In this document: positions 7,100-14,611 of the stretch, piece by piece
Numbering within the stretch: the stretch's first letter is position 1
Layout: the number at the start of each line of letters is the position of its first letter
Assembly: GCA_004292705.1 (NCBI GenBank)
Contig: RDXA01000354.1
Span: 1 to 16,001, forward strand
DNA: 16,001 nt
Direction of reading: 5' to 3'
From: Sphingomonadales bacterium
GTDB taxonomy: Bacteria > Pseudomonadota > Alphaproteobacteria > Sphingomonadales > Sphingomonadaceae
Made by a program: the position numbers and the translations under genes
Notes under the pieces: generated by a model
Seen by the model: only the letters and a program-made list of their open reading frames with translations
Told to the model about the DNA's origin: nothing
Database searches by the model: none

Positions 7100-8344
7100 T
7101 TGTTGGGTTTCAGTAGGGCGCAGGGGCGCGTCATCGGCAGTCGCCTCGTCCCTCTCTTCCGCTGTGTCGGGCTCCGCAAGCGGGATGCGGACTACGACGC
7201 GGGTGCCCGTGCCGAGTTCACTGGTGATATCGAGTCGTCCGCGGTGCCGCTCAACAATGTGCTTTACGATTGCCAGACCGAGCCCGGTGCCACCTGAAGC
7301 GCGGCTGCGCCCCGGATCGGTGCGGTAGAAGCGGCGGGTGAGATGCGGGATCTGTTCCGGCGCTATGCCTTCGCCCTCGTCAATCACCGCAATCCGCGCC
7401 AGGTCGCCCTGCGCCAGATCGAGAACAACGGTCACTGGCGTGTCGTCCGCGCCATATTTCATCGCATTGTCAACGAGGTTGCGCACGACTTGCTCCAGTT
7501 GCTGCAGATCGCCGAACACCACCGGCTCTGCCTGAAGGTCAAGCTTCAGCCGTTCGATCCGTTGCGGGCCGGCGGCGTCGCGCGCTGCTCGCTCGACCAG
7601 TGAGGCCAGGTCGATCCGCTCGGTCGGCAGGTCATGCTTTTCAGCTTCTACCCGCGAAAGGCTCATCAGATCGCTCACCAGCGCGTGGAGACGTTGCGCC
7701 TCGCGCTCGATGATGCCGAGGAACTTGCGCGCGGTCGGCGTATCGAGTGTTCCATCGCCCTCCTGCAAAGTCTCGACATAGCCGAGGATAGCGGCAAGCG
7801 GCGTGCGTAACTCGTGACTGGCATTGGCCACAAAATCGGTATGCGCGCGGCTGATGTCGGCTTCTGCGGTCTGGTTGATGAATTCGAGCATCGCCAGCCG
7901 GTCGTCGATGGTCTGGCGGCTGATCTGCCAGATATCCCCGCGCCGAACGAGTCCGCGGACAATCGCTTCGCTCTGGCGGCTCTCGCCGAGGAGCGAAACT
8001 GCTTCGGGCTGGCGCAAAGCGACGCGCGTATCCTGACCGATGACGTGCGGCCCCAGCATCTTGCGGGCCGCACGATTGGCAAGCGCGATGGTGTTGCGCT
8101 CGGTGATAATCAACGGGATGGATGAATTCTCGATGAGGTCGCGGATCGAATCGATGGTCAACCGCTGTTTGACACTGGCTTTGGGCGGCTCTGGCGGGCG
8201 ACCAGCGGCAACCAGCAGGGAGCCGACCCATACCGTCAGCACGGCAAGCGCGATAACGGCATCGATCCCGAGAAGCAGCAACGCCACAAACGTCACCGCC
8301 GCAAGGCTGATCCCGGCGATGGGGATGTTCTGGCCGCTGCCCAT
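7091..8344 (-). CDS. phoR: Phosphate regulon sensor histidine kinase PhoR
   Basis: Membrane-bound kinase that phosphorylates PhoB under phosphate limitation and dephosphorylates it when told to by PhoU and Pst. It has 417 residues. Two closely spaced membrane segments (about 8-28 and 30-47) give only a tiny external loop, as in E. coli PhoR. A PAS-like domain follows (about 65-165). The dimerisation helix carries the phospho-acceptor H177 in ASHELRTPLA. The ATPase domain has the N box NLVDNAMKYG (289-298), G1 box DEGEGIA (322-328) and G2 box GGTGLGLAIV (351-360). An acidic, probably disordered tail ends the protein. The ATG at 8344 has GTAAGG about 9 bases upstream. Adjacency to pst-phoU-phoB makes PhoR far likelier than another sensor kinase. 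Confidence 0.95.
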   Translation of the reverse strand: MGSGQNIPIAGISLAAVTFVALLLLGIDAVIALAVLTVWVGSLLVAAGRPPEPPKASVKQRLTIDSIRDLIENSSIPLIITERNTIALANRAARKMLGPHVIGQDTRVALRQPEAVSLLGESRQSEAIVRGLVRRGDIWQISRQTIDDRLAMLEFINQTAEADISRAHTDFVANASHELRTPLAAILGYVETLQEGDGTLDTPTARKFLGIIEREAQRLHALVSDLMSLSRVEAEKHDLPTERIDLASLVERAARDAAGPQRIERLKLDLQAEPVVFGDLQQLEQVVRNLVDNAMKYGADDTPVTVVLDLAQGDLARIAVIDEGEGIAPEQIPHLTRRFYRTDPGRSRASGGTGLGLAIVKHIVERHRGRLDITSELGTGTRVVVRIPLAEPDTAEERDEATADDAPLRPTETQQVS

Positions 8345-8405
8345 GGACTATGGCCTTACAGCGAAGCTCAGCATGATGAAAGACGCAGGCTTGGCAAGGC
8401 GTACG

Positions 8406-8437
8406 AAAAAGGACGGCCAGACCGAAGCCTGCCGCCC
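8406..8437 (-). terminator. Rho-independent terminator of tRNA-Glu
   Basis: On the - strand GGG-CGGC-AGGC, loop TTCG, GTCT-G-GCCG-TCC forms an 11-bp stem with two G-U pairs and one bulged G, capped by a UUCG tetraloop and followed by five T's (forward A's 8406-8410). It lies 20 bases past the encoded CCA end of the tRNA, and ahead of phoR, so it should insulate phoR from tRNA transcription. Confidence 0.8.
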
Positions 8438-8456
8438 TGTTCAATCGCACCAAAAG

Positions 8457-8531
8457 TGGTGACCCCTACGGGAATCGAACCCGTGTTTCAGCCGTGAAAG
8501 GGCCGCGTCCTAACCGCTAGACGAAGGGGCC
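8457..8531 (-). tRNA. tRNA-Glu (anticodon UUC)
   Basis: The 75-base gene includes an encoded 3' CCA. It folds as a cloverleaf: the acceptor GGCCCCT pairs with AGGGGTC (one G-U), and the anticodon stem CGGCC/GGCTG encloses the loop CTTTCAC with anticodon TTC. The T arm has GGGTTCGATTCCCG. Discriminator base is A, then CCA. It charges glutamate and reads GAA and GAG. It stands alone with its own promoter and terminator candidates. Confidence 0.97.
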
Positions 8532-8551
8532 GTCGCGAAAGCGAGAGCGCG

Positions 8552-8580
8552 CCTTTAGGGGGGTGTTTCGGGACGGTCAA
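8552..8580 (-). promoter_or_regulatory. Candidate sigma-70-type promoter for tRNA-Glu
   Basis: On the - strand TTGACC (8575-8580) is separated by exactly 17 bases from TAAAGG (8552-8557). The -35 is near consensus and the -10 is weak. The start point would fall about 14 bases ahead of the tRNA 5' end. A GC-rich stretch (GCGCGCTC) follows the -10, as in stringently controlled stable-RNA promoters. Confidence 0.45.
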
Positions 8581-8600
8581 GCTCCGTTTTCTGAAGCCCA

Positions 8601-8615
8601 AGCGAAATCTTCGCT
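8601..8615 (-). repeat. Hairpin after recJ
   Basis: AGCGAA-GAT-TTCGCT (read on the - strand) is a perfect 6-bp stem with a 3-base loop, 11 bases beyond the recJ stop. There is no following T-tract, so termination is uncertain. Confidence 0.3.
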
Positions 8616-8625
8616 CCGGCCTGCC

Positions 8626-10437
8626 TCAATCGGCAAAGGCGGCATCTTCGAGTTGCAACTCTGCGGCCGGACGGCTGCCCCAGTCATCGATCCGCGCACG
8701 TCCAGCCAGGTGGAACAGGCGGCCCTTGCTGCGGTGGAGCAGGGTCTGCGCCATCTCAGTCTCTGCCGCGCGAAAGGCAATTGCCTTGAAGCTGCGTCCA
8801 TCATTGCCGCTGGCAATCACGCGAAGGTGATCCTTGCCTACGATATCTGCCTTGATGATCCGCACCGGCCCCACCGCCACGCGGGGAGCAGGCCAGCCTA
8901 CACCATAGGGCCCGGCCGCTTCCAAAGTCGCGACAAGCTCTGGTGTGAGGCCTCCCGGCGCCAATGCGAGATCAAGCAGCATTGCCGCGCCGGCGCGGGC
9001 ACGCTCGACATCGCGTGCCAACCGCTCATCGAGAAATCCGGCGAAATCGCCAAGGCGCGCAGGTTCAATGGTCAGACCTGCGGCCATGGCGTGTCCTCCG
9101 CCTGCCACCAGCAGTCCGGCTTCCCGCGCGGCGATGATTGCGGCACCCAGATCGACCCCGCTGATCGAGCGGCCCGATCCTTTCCCCTGCACATCATCCA
9201 GCGCGATCACCACCGCAGGTTTACCGGTCTTCTCCTTGATCCGCCCGGCAACGATCCCGATCACTCCGGGATGCCAGCCATGGCCCGACAGCACTTGCAC
9301 CGCCATATTGTGCTGCCCGGCAAGCTGCGCCTCGGCCGCCTCCTGAACCTCGGCTTCGATCGCACGCCGCTCCTCGTTGAGCTGCGACAGTTGCGCGGCG
9401 ATGCTGCGCGCCTCTTCCGGATCGGTTGTGGTCAGCAACCGCACGCCCAAAGTTGATTCGCCGATCCGGCCACCGGCATTGATCCGCGGCCCCAAGGCAA
9501 AGCCCAGATCGCTTGCCTGCGGCGCGCGGCTCAATCGGCTTGCATCCATTAGAGCCGCCATCCCGATCCGCTCTCGCCGGGCGAGCACTTTCAGCCCCTG
9601 CGCCACAAAAGCGCGGTTAAGGCCGTGGAGCGCGGCGACATCAGCCACCGTGCCGAGCGCCACCAAATCGAGCAAGCCCATCAGATCGGGCTCGCGGCGG
9701 TGTTCACCAAACCAGCCCTTTCCGCGCAAGCTCCGCACCAGAGCCACGGCCAAGAGAAATGCCACGCCCACTGCCGCCAGATGGCCATGGGCCGCGCCGA
9801 GATCGCTTTCGTCGAGCCGGTTGGGGTTGACCAGCGCAGTTGCCGGAGGAAGCTCGGGCGAACACTTGTGGTGATCCACCACGATCACATCCACCCCCAC
9901 ACCGCGCGCCATGCCGAGCGCTTCATGCGCCATTGCCCCGCAATCGACCGTGACGATCAACTGCGATCCGCTTTCGGCCAGCCGCACCAGCGCCTCGCCA
10001 CTCGGCCCATAGCCTTCAAGCAGGCGGTCGGGAATGTAATAGCCCGCCTCCAATCCAAGCTGGCGCAGCAATTCCACCAACAGCGCCGCGCTCGTCGCGC
10101 CATCAACATCGTAATCGCCGTAGATCGTCACTCTTTCGCTGGCCATCACACTGAGCGCGAGGCGTTCGGCGGCGATGTCCATGTCGCAGAAGGTCGAAGG
10201 GTCGGGGAGAAAGGCGCGCAAGGTCGGTTGGGCATGGCGCGCCAGATCATGCTCGGCGACGCCCCGAGACAGCAGCAGCTGGTCGAGGATCGAGTGTTCA
10301 AGCCCGGGCGGGCTGCCCGATCCGTCTCCGTCCAGTTCCATGTTGCCGCCGCGCCAACGCCAGGCCTTGCCCGAAAGCGAGGTGGCAACGCCGAGCACCG
10401 GTGCAAAGCCGGGCGGGGAAATTGGACGGGACGCCAT
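8626..10437 (-). CDS. recJ: Single-stranded-DNA-specific 5'-3' exonuclease RecJ
   Basis: DHH-family exonuclease used in RecF-pathway recombination, mismatch repair and base excision repair; Mn2+ or Mg2+ dependent, cytoplasmic. It has 603 residues from the ATG at 10437, normal for RecJ. The DHH domain has motif I YGDYDVDGATSA (106-117), motif II VTVDCGA (162-168), motif III VVDHHKC (186-192), and VALGTVADV (259-267) around motif IV. The DHHA1 domain has the substrate-binding stretch SGRSISGVDLGAAI (421-434) and GGGHAMAAGLTI (446-457). A C-terminal OB fold closes the protein. The open frame continues to 10629 but that part overlaps the divergent flavodoxin-like gene, and MASRPISPPGFAPVLG looks like a natural N-terminus. 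No clear Shine-Dalgarno precedes the ATG. Confidence 0.95.
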   Translation of the reverse strand: MASRPISPPGFAPVLGVATSLSGKAWRWRGGNMELDGDGSGSPPGLEHSILDQLLLSRGVAEHDLARHAQPTLRAFLPDPSTFCDMDIAAERLALSVMASERVTIYGDYDVDGATSAALLVELLRQLGLEAGYYIPDRLLEGYGPSGEALVRLAESGSQLIVTVDCGAMAHEALGMARGVGVDVIVVDHHKCSPELPPATALVNPNRLDESDLGAAHGHLAAVGVAFLLAVALVRSLRGKGWFGEHRREPDLMGLLDLVALGTVADVAALHGLNRAFVAQGLKVLARRERIGMAALMDASRLSRAPQASDLGFALGPRINAGGRIGESTLGVRLLTTTDPEEARSIAAQLSQLNEERRAIEAEVQEAAEAQLAGQHNMAVQVLSGHGWHPGVIGIVAGRIKEKTGKPAVVIALDDVQGKGSGRSISGVDLGAAIIAAREAGLLVAGGGHAMAAGLTIEPARLGDFAGFLDERLARDVERARAGAAMLLDLALAPGGLTPELVATLEAAGPYGVGWPAPRVAVGPVRIIKADIVGKDHLRVIASGNDGRSFKAIAFRAAETEMAQTLLHRSKGRLFHLAGRARIDDWGSRPAAELQLEDAAFAD

Positions 10438-10519
10438 AAGGGTCAGATAGCGCAACGGAAGGAACACTGACAGGTGCGCGCTGTTGACAATCGACAGGCG
10501 TGCAGGCCAGCCTTCGCTC

Positions 10520-11017
10520 ATGCCCGCCGACGCCGCCGAACCCCGTCTGTTGATCCTCTGGCACAGCCGCACTGGTGCGAGTGGTGCTTTGGCGCAGGCG
10601 GCGGCCAACGGCGCTGGAAGCGCGGCCATACAAGTCTGCGCGGCTGATGCTACGCCCGAGATGCTGCTGGCTGCGGACGGTTACGTCTTTTGCTGCCCGG
10701 AAAATCTCGGCACAATGAGCGGACTGATGAAGGAGATGTTCGACCGTAGCTATTATCCGGTCCTCGGCCGGATCGAAGGGCGCCCTTATGCCACAATCAT
10801 TGCCGCCGGATCAGACGGAGAGGGAGCCCAGCGCCAGATTGACAGGATCGCAACCGGCTGGCGCTTGCGGCGCGTGGCCGAGCCGGTGATCGTCAACTTC
10901 GGTGCCCAGACCCCTGAAGCGATCGCCGCGCCCAAGCAGGTGCCGGTCAAGGCGATAGCGGCAGCGCACACAATTGGTGCCACGCTGGCCGAAGGACTTA
11001 GGCTCGGCCTGTTCTAG
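10520..11017 (+). CDS. Flavodoxin-fold NAD(P)H-dependent reductase-like protein
   Basis: Small FMN-binding-fold protein of 165 residues. The N-terminal strand and phosphate-binding loop LLILWHSRTGASGALA (10-25) and the later loop FCCPENLGTMSGLMKEMFDR (57-76) are typical of flavodoxins and FMN-dependent reductases of the NADPH-reductase/WrbA type. TIIAAGSDGEGA (92-103) is a likely second flavin-edge loop. The partner or substrate is unknown. The ATG at 10520 is preferred over in-frame TTG 10484 because the fold starts directly after it, although no Shine-Dalgarno is visible. It diverges from recJ across 82 bases. It could equally be called a flavodoxin family protein. Confidence 0.8.
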   Translation: MPADAAEPRLLILWHSRTGASGALAQAAANGAGSAAIQVCAADATPEMLLAADGYVFCCPENLGTMSGLMKEMFDRSYYPVLGRIEGRPYATIIAAGSDGEGAQRQIDRIATGWRLRRVAEPVIVNFGAQTPEAIAAPKQVPVKAIAAAHTIGATLAEGLRLGLF

Positions 11018-11020
11018 GGA

Positions 11021-11917
11021 ATGCTCCAAAACGGGCCATCTCAGCCCATTGGGGACTCGACGGGTTCAGGCAAACACGCCAAATGTAGCTTGGGGATTGT
11101 GGAATTAATCACGACACTTACGACAGGAGGCCGGACGATTTCACAGTTGCAGCGCGCTCAAGTTGCCGAGCTGCTTCTGCTGTTTGCCAAGGGCAAGCGG
11201 CCCGATCGCCATGCGATCAGGGTTCTGGCAGGTCGCCTCCCGACATTGATCGTCAGTCATGATCCGCTAGCGGATGATGCACCCCATGCTGAGGCCTTAT
11301 GGCCGGGCCAGCTGCACTGGCTCGAGCTTCTGCGTGACGGGCTGACTTTCGACTTGAGCGGGCTCGAACCCGGTCCCGCGGGGGACTTTCCGCAGCTTGT
11401 CCATCGTTTCGATCTGCCGACAATGCCGGCAGACAGCGAGTTCGAGCCGATGTCGTTACGCCTGGGGCCGCATCTAGAAGCCGGGGGCAACAGCATGTCG
11501 CTGATGCGGGGGCTGATGGCCGTGGCTTGCGATATGGTCCGCCAGTTCGAGGATCTGGCTGCGGTAGTCTGGGGTCCGGCCCAGACCGCCATCGGGCGGC
11601 GCTTTTTCGAGTCCACCACCAGCGCCTGGCTTGATGGTGGGCCGTTTCCGTCTCTTGGCCTCACCGCTTTTGTGGAAACGCCCGACGGCGCGCTGGAAAG
11701 CGTCGGCCTTGGCTTCTGGATCGGGCAGGAGCTCAGGATCGAACCGCCGCTGAGCAGCGATCGCGTTGCTGCCACACGCCTTGGCATTCGCTTGGTCAAC
11801 CACCTCGTGATGGCAGGTGAGATCACGGAAGATCACCGGATCATCGCGGCAGACGGAACGCGCCTTGTGTTGAAGCCTTCTTGTGGCAGCACGATCATAA
11901 GTGTGCTGCGCGAATGA
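11021..11917 (+). CDS. Hypothetical protein upstream of AHH nuclease (start uncertain)
   Basis: I do not recognise this protein. The longest form has 298 residues, with no membrane segment or signal peptide; it looks cytosolic and globular. A hydrophobic helix near the start (AQVAELLLLFAKG) is followed by a region rich in Pro and Gly, then a C-terminal half with AAVVWGPAQTAIGRRFFEST, GLGFWIGQELRIEPP and a final helix-strand unit. This half faintly recalls the DUF4261 style of fold, which I cannot confirm. The ATG at 11021 has no properly spaced ribosome site, and the first 39 codons look like untranslated DNA. A perfect AGGAGG (11125-11130) lies 7 bases before an in-frame ATT (11138) and 16 before TTG (11147). 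GTG 11099 is another option. The gene ends one base before the nuclease ATG, so the two are probably one operon. Confidence 0.65.
   Translation: MLQNGPSQPIGDSTGSGKHAKCSLGIVELITTLTTGGRTISQLQRAQVAELLLLFAKGKRPDRHAIRVLAGRLPTLIVSHDPLADDAPHAEALWPGQLHWLELLRDGLTFDLSGLEPGPAGDFPQLVHRFDLPTMPADSEFEPMSLRLGPHLEAGGNSMSLMRGLMAVACDMVRQFEDLAAVVWGPAQTAIGRRFFESTTSAWLDGGPFPSLGLTAFVETPDGALESVGLGFWIGQELRIEPPLSSDRVAATRLGIRLVNHLVMAGEITEDHRIIAADGTRLVLKPSCGSTIISVLRE
11026..11052 (+). repeat. Imperfect hairpin after flavodoxin-like gene
   Basis: CCAA and GGGC pair with GCCC and TTGG around a 7-base loop, with a small internal loop. It begins 9 bases after the flavodoxin-like stop. There is no T-tract, so it is at best a weak terminator. 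Its position favours a non-coding role for this stretch. Confidence 0.25.
11125..11130 (+). promoter_or_regulatory. Perfect Shine-Dalgarno AGGAGG inside the annotated frame
   Basis: AGGAGG lies within the longest form of the 11021-11917 gene. The nearest in-frame candidates downstream are ATT at 11138 (7-base spacing, ideal) and TTG at 11147 (16-base spacing, too long). It may mark the true start of that gene about 117 bases inside the longest frame. Confidence 0.4.
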
Positions 11918-11918
11918 C

Positions 11919-12437
11919 ATGTCTGCATGGGTTCCAGATGGCAGTTTGAAAGTGATTGCGTTTCGTTTGGTCAATGCCCGCGGCAAGGCTGGTTATGATC
12001 CGGGTCTGCAACGCCATCACCTGCTGCCCCGGCAACTGCTGACGCAGCGCTGCTTTGGGCGAATGTTTGCAGAGCTCGGACTTCCCCGTGTCGGCTTCGA
12101 CGATTTCCGCCGCAATGGATTGCTGCTGCCCGCAACCGAGAACGCGTCTGTGCGTACCGGAATGCCTCTCCACCGAGGTCCTCACCGGCGTTACAACGAA
12201 GCGGTCATCGCCCGGGTCGGGCGGATCGAGGTGGGCTGGTCCTCCGCCCGGCAACAAGACCCCGAAGCGGCCTTGGTCGAGGCGTTAATGCGGCTGGACC
12301 TTCTGCAAGGAGCGCTGCGGCGACAATTGCTGGCACAGCGCCGGCGGGTCTTGCTCAATCGCAAGGACCCGCTCGGCGCCGGCTTTGACTTCACCGAGCT
12401 CGACGCGATGGCTGAAATCCTGTGGGCAGCAGAATAG
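11919..12437 (+). CDS. Stand-alone AHH-domain (HNH/EndoVII-type) nuclease
   Basis: The 172-residue protein matches the pattern of AHH nucleases, an HNH-superfamily group usually found as the C-terminal toxin module of large secreted proteins. It has the double histidine in QRHHLLPRQLL (31-41), an Asp pair D61/D62 before RRNGLLLP (64-71), and H85-x3-H89-x2-Y92 in LHRGPHRRYNEAV. This order (HH, NG, H-x3-H) is the expected metal-binding and catalytic layout. The C-terminal 70 residues are a helical, Arg-rich region. There is no signal peptide, no pre-toxin or repeat region and no T6SS/RHS context, so it is not an obvious secreted toxin. ATG 11919 follows the stop of the upstream gene by one base, suggesting coupling; GTG 11901 in frame is less likely. 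No recognisable immunity gene follows; a convergent gene ends 3 bases downstream. Confidence 0.75.
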   Translation: MSAWVPDGSLKVIAFRLVNARGKAGYDPGLQRHHLLPRQLLTQRCFGRMFAELGLPRVGFDDFRRNGLLLPATENASVRTGMPLHRGPHRRYNEAVIARVGRIEVGWSSARQQDPEAALVEALMRLDLLQGALRRQLLAQRRRVLLNRKDPLGAGFDFTELDAMAEILWAAE

Positions 12438-12440
12438 GTC

Positions 12441-13445
12441 TTATTCAGCCGCTTCTGCCATTGCGCTCCACGGGGTGTAGCCCGAATTGGCCAGCAGCTG
12501 CGCCTTGGCCGCGTGATATTCGCGCTCGAAGCGGGCGACCAGATCCTCGACCGTGCCCACTTCCTTAATGGTGCCGATGCCCTGTCCCGAACCCCAGATA
12601 TCCTTCCATGCCTTGGCCTTGGTGTTGCCGCCGCTGCCGAAGTTCATCTTGCTGGGATCGCTTTCAGGGAGGTTGTCGGGGTCCATCCCCGCTGCCTCGA
12701 TCGACGAGCGCAGGTAGTTGCCGTGCACCCCGGTGAAGAGGTTGGTGTAGACAATCCCTTCCGAGGAGCCTTCGACGATGCCGTTCTTGTAGCCATCGGC
12801 AGCATTGGCTTCCCGGGTGGCGATGAAGGCACTGCCGGCATAGGCGAAGTCGGCGCGCAGGGCCTGCGCGGCAAGGATCGTCGCCCCGTGCCCGACCGCG
12901 CCAGAGAGCGCCACCAACCCGTCAAACCACTCGCGGATTTCCTGCATCAGCGCGAAGGGCGAGAGCGCGCCCGCGTGTCCGCCAGCGCCTGCTGCCACCG
13001 GGATCAGACCGGTTGCGCCCTTTTCAATCGCCTTGTGGGCGAAGCGGTTGTTGATGACATCGTGCATCGTCACGCCGCCCCAGTTGCGCACCGCGGTGTA
13101 GATGTCCTCGCGCGCGCCCAGCGAGGTGATGACCATCGGCACCTGCCACTTTTCACACGTGGCCATGTCGGCATCGACGCGGTCGTTGGTCTTGTGGACG
13201 ATCTGGTTGACGGCATAGGGCGCGGCCGGACGATCCGGGTGCGCGCGGTTGTGAGCCGCCAATTCCTCGGTGATCTGGTGGAGCCATTCATCCAGCTGCG
13301 GTTGCGGGCGGGCATTCAGAGCCGGGAAGCTGCCGATGATCCCCGCTTTGCACTGTGCAATCACCAGTTCGGGGCCGGAGACGATGAACAGCGGTGACCC
13401 GATCAGCGGCAGGCGCAGGCGATCGAACGGAGCGGGAAGGGGCAT
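12441..13445 (-). CDS. Nitronate monooxygenase-family FMN oxidoreductase
   Basis: TIM-barrel flavoprotein of the 2-nitropropane dioxygenase/nitronate monooxygenase family, which oxidises nitronates or, in relatives, acts as an NAD(P)H-dependent flavin reductase. It has 334 residues. N-terminal PLIGSPLFIVSGPELV is the usual FMN-side start. AAGAGGHAGALSPF (151-164) is the family's Gly-Gly-His phosphate/active-site segment. ALRADFAYAGSAFIAT (195-210) and KDIWGSGQGIGTI (281-293) are the later FMN-phosphate-binding parts. The ATG at 13445 has TCAGGAGA 5 bases upstream on the - strand (forward 13451-13458). It lies 83 bases downstream of a co-oriented amidohydrolase and could share its transcript. 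The physiological substrate cannot be read from the sequence. Confidence 0.88.
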   Translation of the reverse strand: MPLPAPFDRLRLPLIGSPLFIVSGPELVIAQCKAGIIGSFPALNARPQPQLDEWLHQITEELAAHNRAHPDRPAAPYAVNQIVHKTNDRVDADMATCEKWQVPMVITSLGAREDIYTAVRNWGGVTMHDVINNRFAHKAIEKGATGLIPVAAGAGGHAGALSPFALMQEIREWFDGLVALSGAVGHGATILAAQALRADFAYAGSAFIATREANAADGYKNGIVEGSSEGIVYTNLFTGVHGNYLRSSIEAAGMDPDNLPESDPSKMNFGSGGNTKAKAWKDIWGSGQGIGTIKEVGTVEDLVARFEREYHAAKAQLLANSGYTPWSAMAEAAE

Positions 13446-13528
13446 GGGTTTCTCCTGAAAACGTGTCTTGGCTCAACCAGCGTCTCTAACGCGGGTTCCT
13501 GCACTGCCAAGCGTGATTTTGGTGAGCC

Positions 13529-14587
13529 TCAGGCAAGCAGATGTTCGATCCCGTAGAACCGCGCCGCGGTCCCCGCATAAAGCGCCGCCTTCTCGTCCGC
13601 GCTGGCCGATCGGGTGAGGTGCTTGAAGGCGTTCCACAGCACCGCGTAATCCGCGCCCCAGTAATCGACCGGGTAGTTGCTCTCGAACATGGCGCGCTGC
13701 GGCCCGAAGGCTTCGATACAAGTCTCGATGTAGGGCCGCCACAGCGCCGCCAAATGCTCCGAGCCATGGCCTGCGGCAGGCCCGTCCTCCGGCAGAGCGC
13801 AAAAAGCCATGGCAAGACCACCCAGCTTCACCACCACATTATCGCATTGCGCCAGTTCGCGGATGTTGTGACGCCATGTGTCGAACCGTTCGTGCAAGCG
13901 CCCCTTGTAAGCCGACACCCCGACCGGCGTGCCGCAGTGGTCGAGGCAGATCGGCTGATCGGGGAAGGCGCGCGCCAAGTCGATCACGTCAGGCAATTGC
14001 GGTTCCAGCACCCAGGCGTCGAAGGTCATCTTGCGCTTGCCAAGCTCGGCAAAGCCTTGGCGGAACATCTGATCGCTATAGAGGCCTTCCGGATGGTGGA
14101 AGGGCGGGCCGAGCACATTGGCATCGGCATCCCACGCCCCCGCATGGCGGATCCCCTTGAACCGTCCGGGAGCGGCGGCGTGCAAGGCATCGAGCACCGC
14201 GCCAGCCTCGCTCCCGCGCATCAGATCGGCATGGCCGACAATCCCCGCGCAATAGCGTGACGGACCATACAGTCCGCTCGCCGATTGCGCTGCAACCCCG
14301 TTCACGAATTCGACCTCGCCCACCGGCTTCAGGGCATCGCCGTAAGCCCCGTTGTAGAAGGCACCGCATTCCATGAAGACCGTGCCGACGATGTTGTGGC
14401 CGGTGGTCAGATGGGCATGAAGCTGATCGAAGGTGTAGTGCGCATTGTCCACCAGCGCGGCGATGAAGTGGTGCCGCGGCTCGGGGAACATCCCCAGCAT
14501 GGCGCGCAAGTCCCACAGGTGGTGGTGCGGATCGATGATCGGCAGATCCGGTTCGAGAATCGGTTCGGGCGCGATGGTTTGGTTCAT
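13529..14587 (-). CDS. Amidohydrolase-2 family metal-dependent hydrolase
   Basis: TIM-barrel hydrolase of the amidohydrolase superfamily (amidohydrolase-2 branch: decarboxylases such as ACMSD-like enzymes, and lactonases). It has 352 residues. The N-terminal metal motif is in IIDPHHHLWD (17-26). RFKGIRHA (142-149) follows on a barrel strand. LDHCGTP (215-221) has a ligand histidine, with VVVKLGG (251-257) next. FESNYPVDYWG (301-311) holds the catalytic acidic region and YAGTAARFYGIE (337-348) is the usual C-terminal motif. The ATG at 14587 has GGGAGAG upstream; the frame extends 14 codons further but without a ribosome site. Its neighbour in the same direction is a nitronate monooxygenase-type protein. 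Substrate unknown; the motif set looks closest to dicarboxylate-lactone or related hydrolases. Confidence 0.88.
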   Translation of the reverse strand: MNQTIAPEPILEPDLPIIDPHHHLWDLRAMLGMFPEPRHHFIAALVDNAHYTFDQLHAHLTTGHNIVGTVFMECGAFYNGAYGDALKPVGEVEFVNGVAAQSASGLYGPSRYCAGIVGHADLMRGSEAGAVLDALHAAAPGRFKGIRHAGAWDADANVLGPPFHHPEGLYSDQMFRQGFAELGKRKMTFDAWVLEPQLPDVIDLARAFPDQPICLDHCGTPVGVSAYKGRLHERFDTWRHNIRELAQCDNVVVKLGGLAMAFCALPEDGPAAGHGSEHLAALWRPYIETCIEAFGPQRAMFESNYPVDYWGADYAVLWNAFKHLTRSASADEKAALYAGTAARFYGIEHLLA

Positions 14588-14611
14588 GCTTCTCTCCCTT
14601 CGGGCGCGTGT

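Noticed and set aside
10484..10512. TTGACA at 10484 as -35 of the flavodoxin-like gene
   Set aside because: At 17 bases the -10 would be CCAGCC, with no resemblance to consensus.
10438..10629. Extended N-terminus of RecJ (64 more residues)
   Set aside because: It overlaps the divergent flavodoxin-like gene, and RecJ similarity starts after the ATG at 10437.
12425..12455. Bidirectional terminator between the AHH nuclease and the nitronate monooxygenase genes
   Set aside because: The stops are 3 bases apart and I find no stem or T-tract there.
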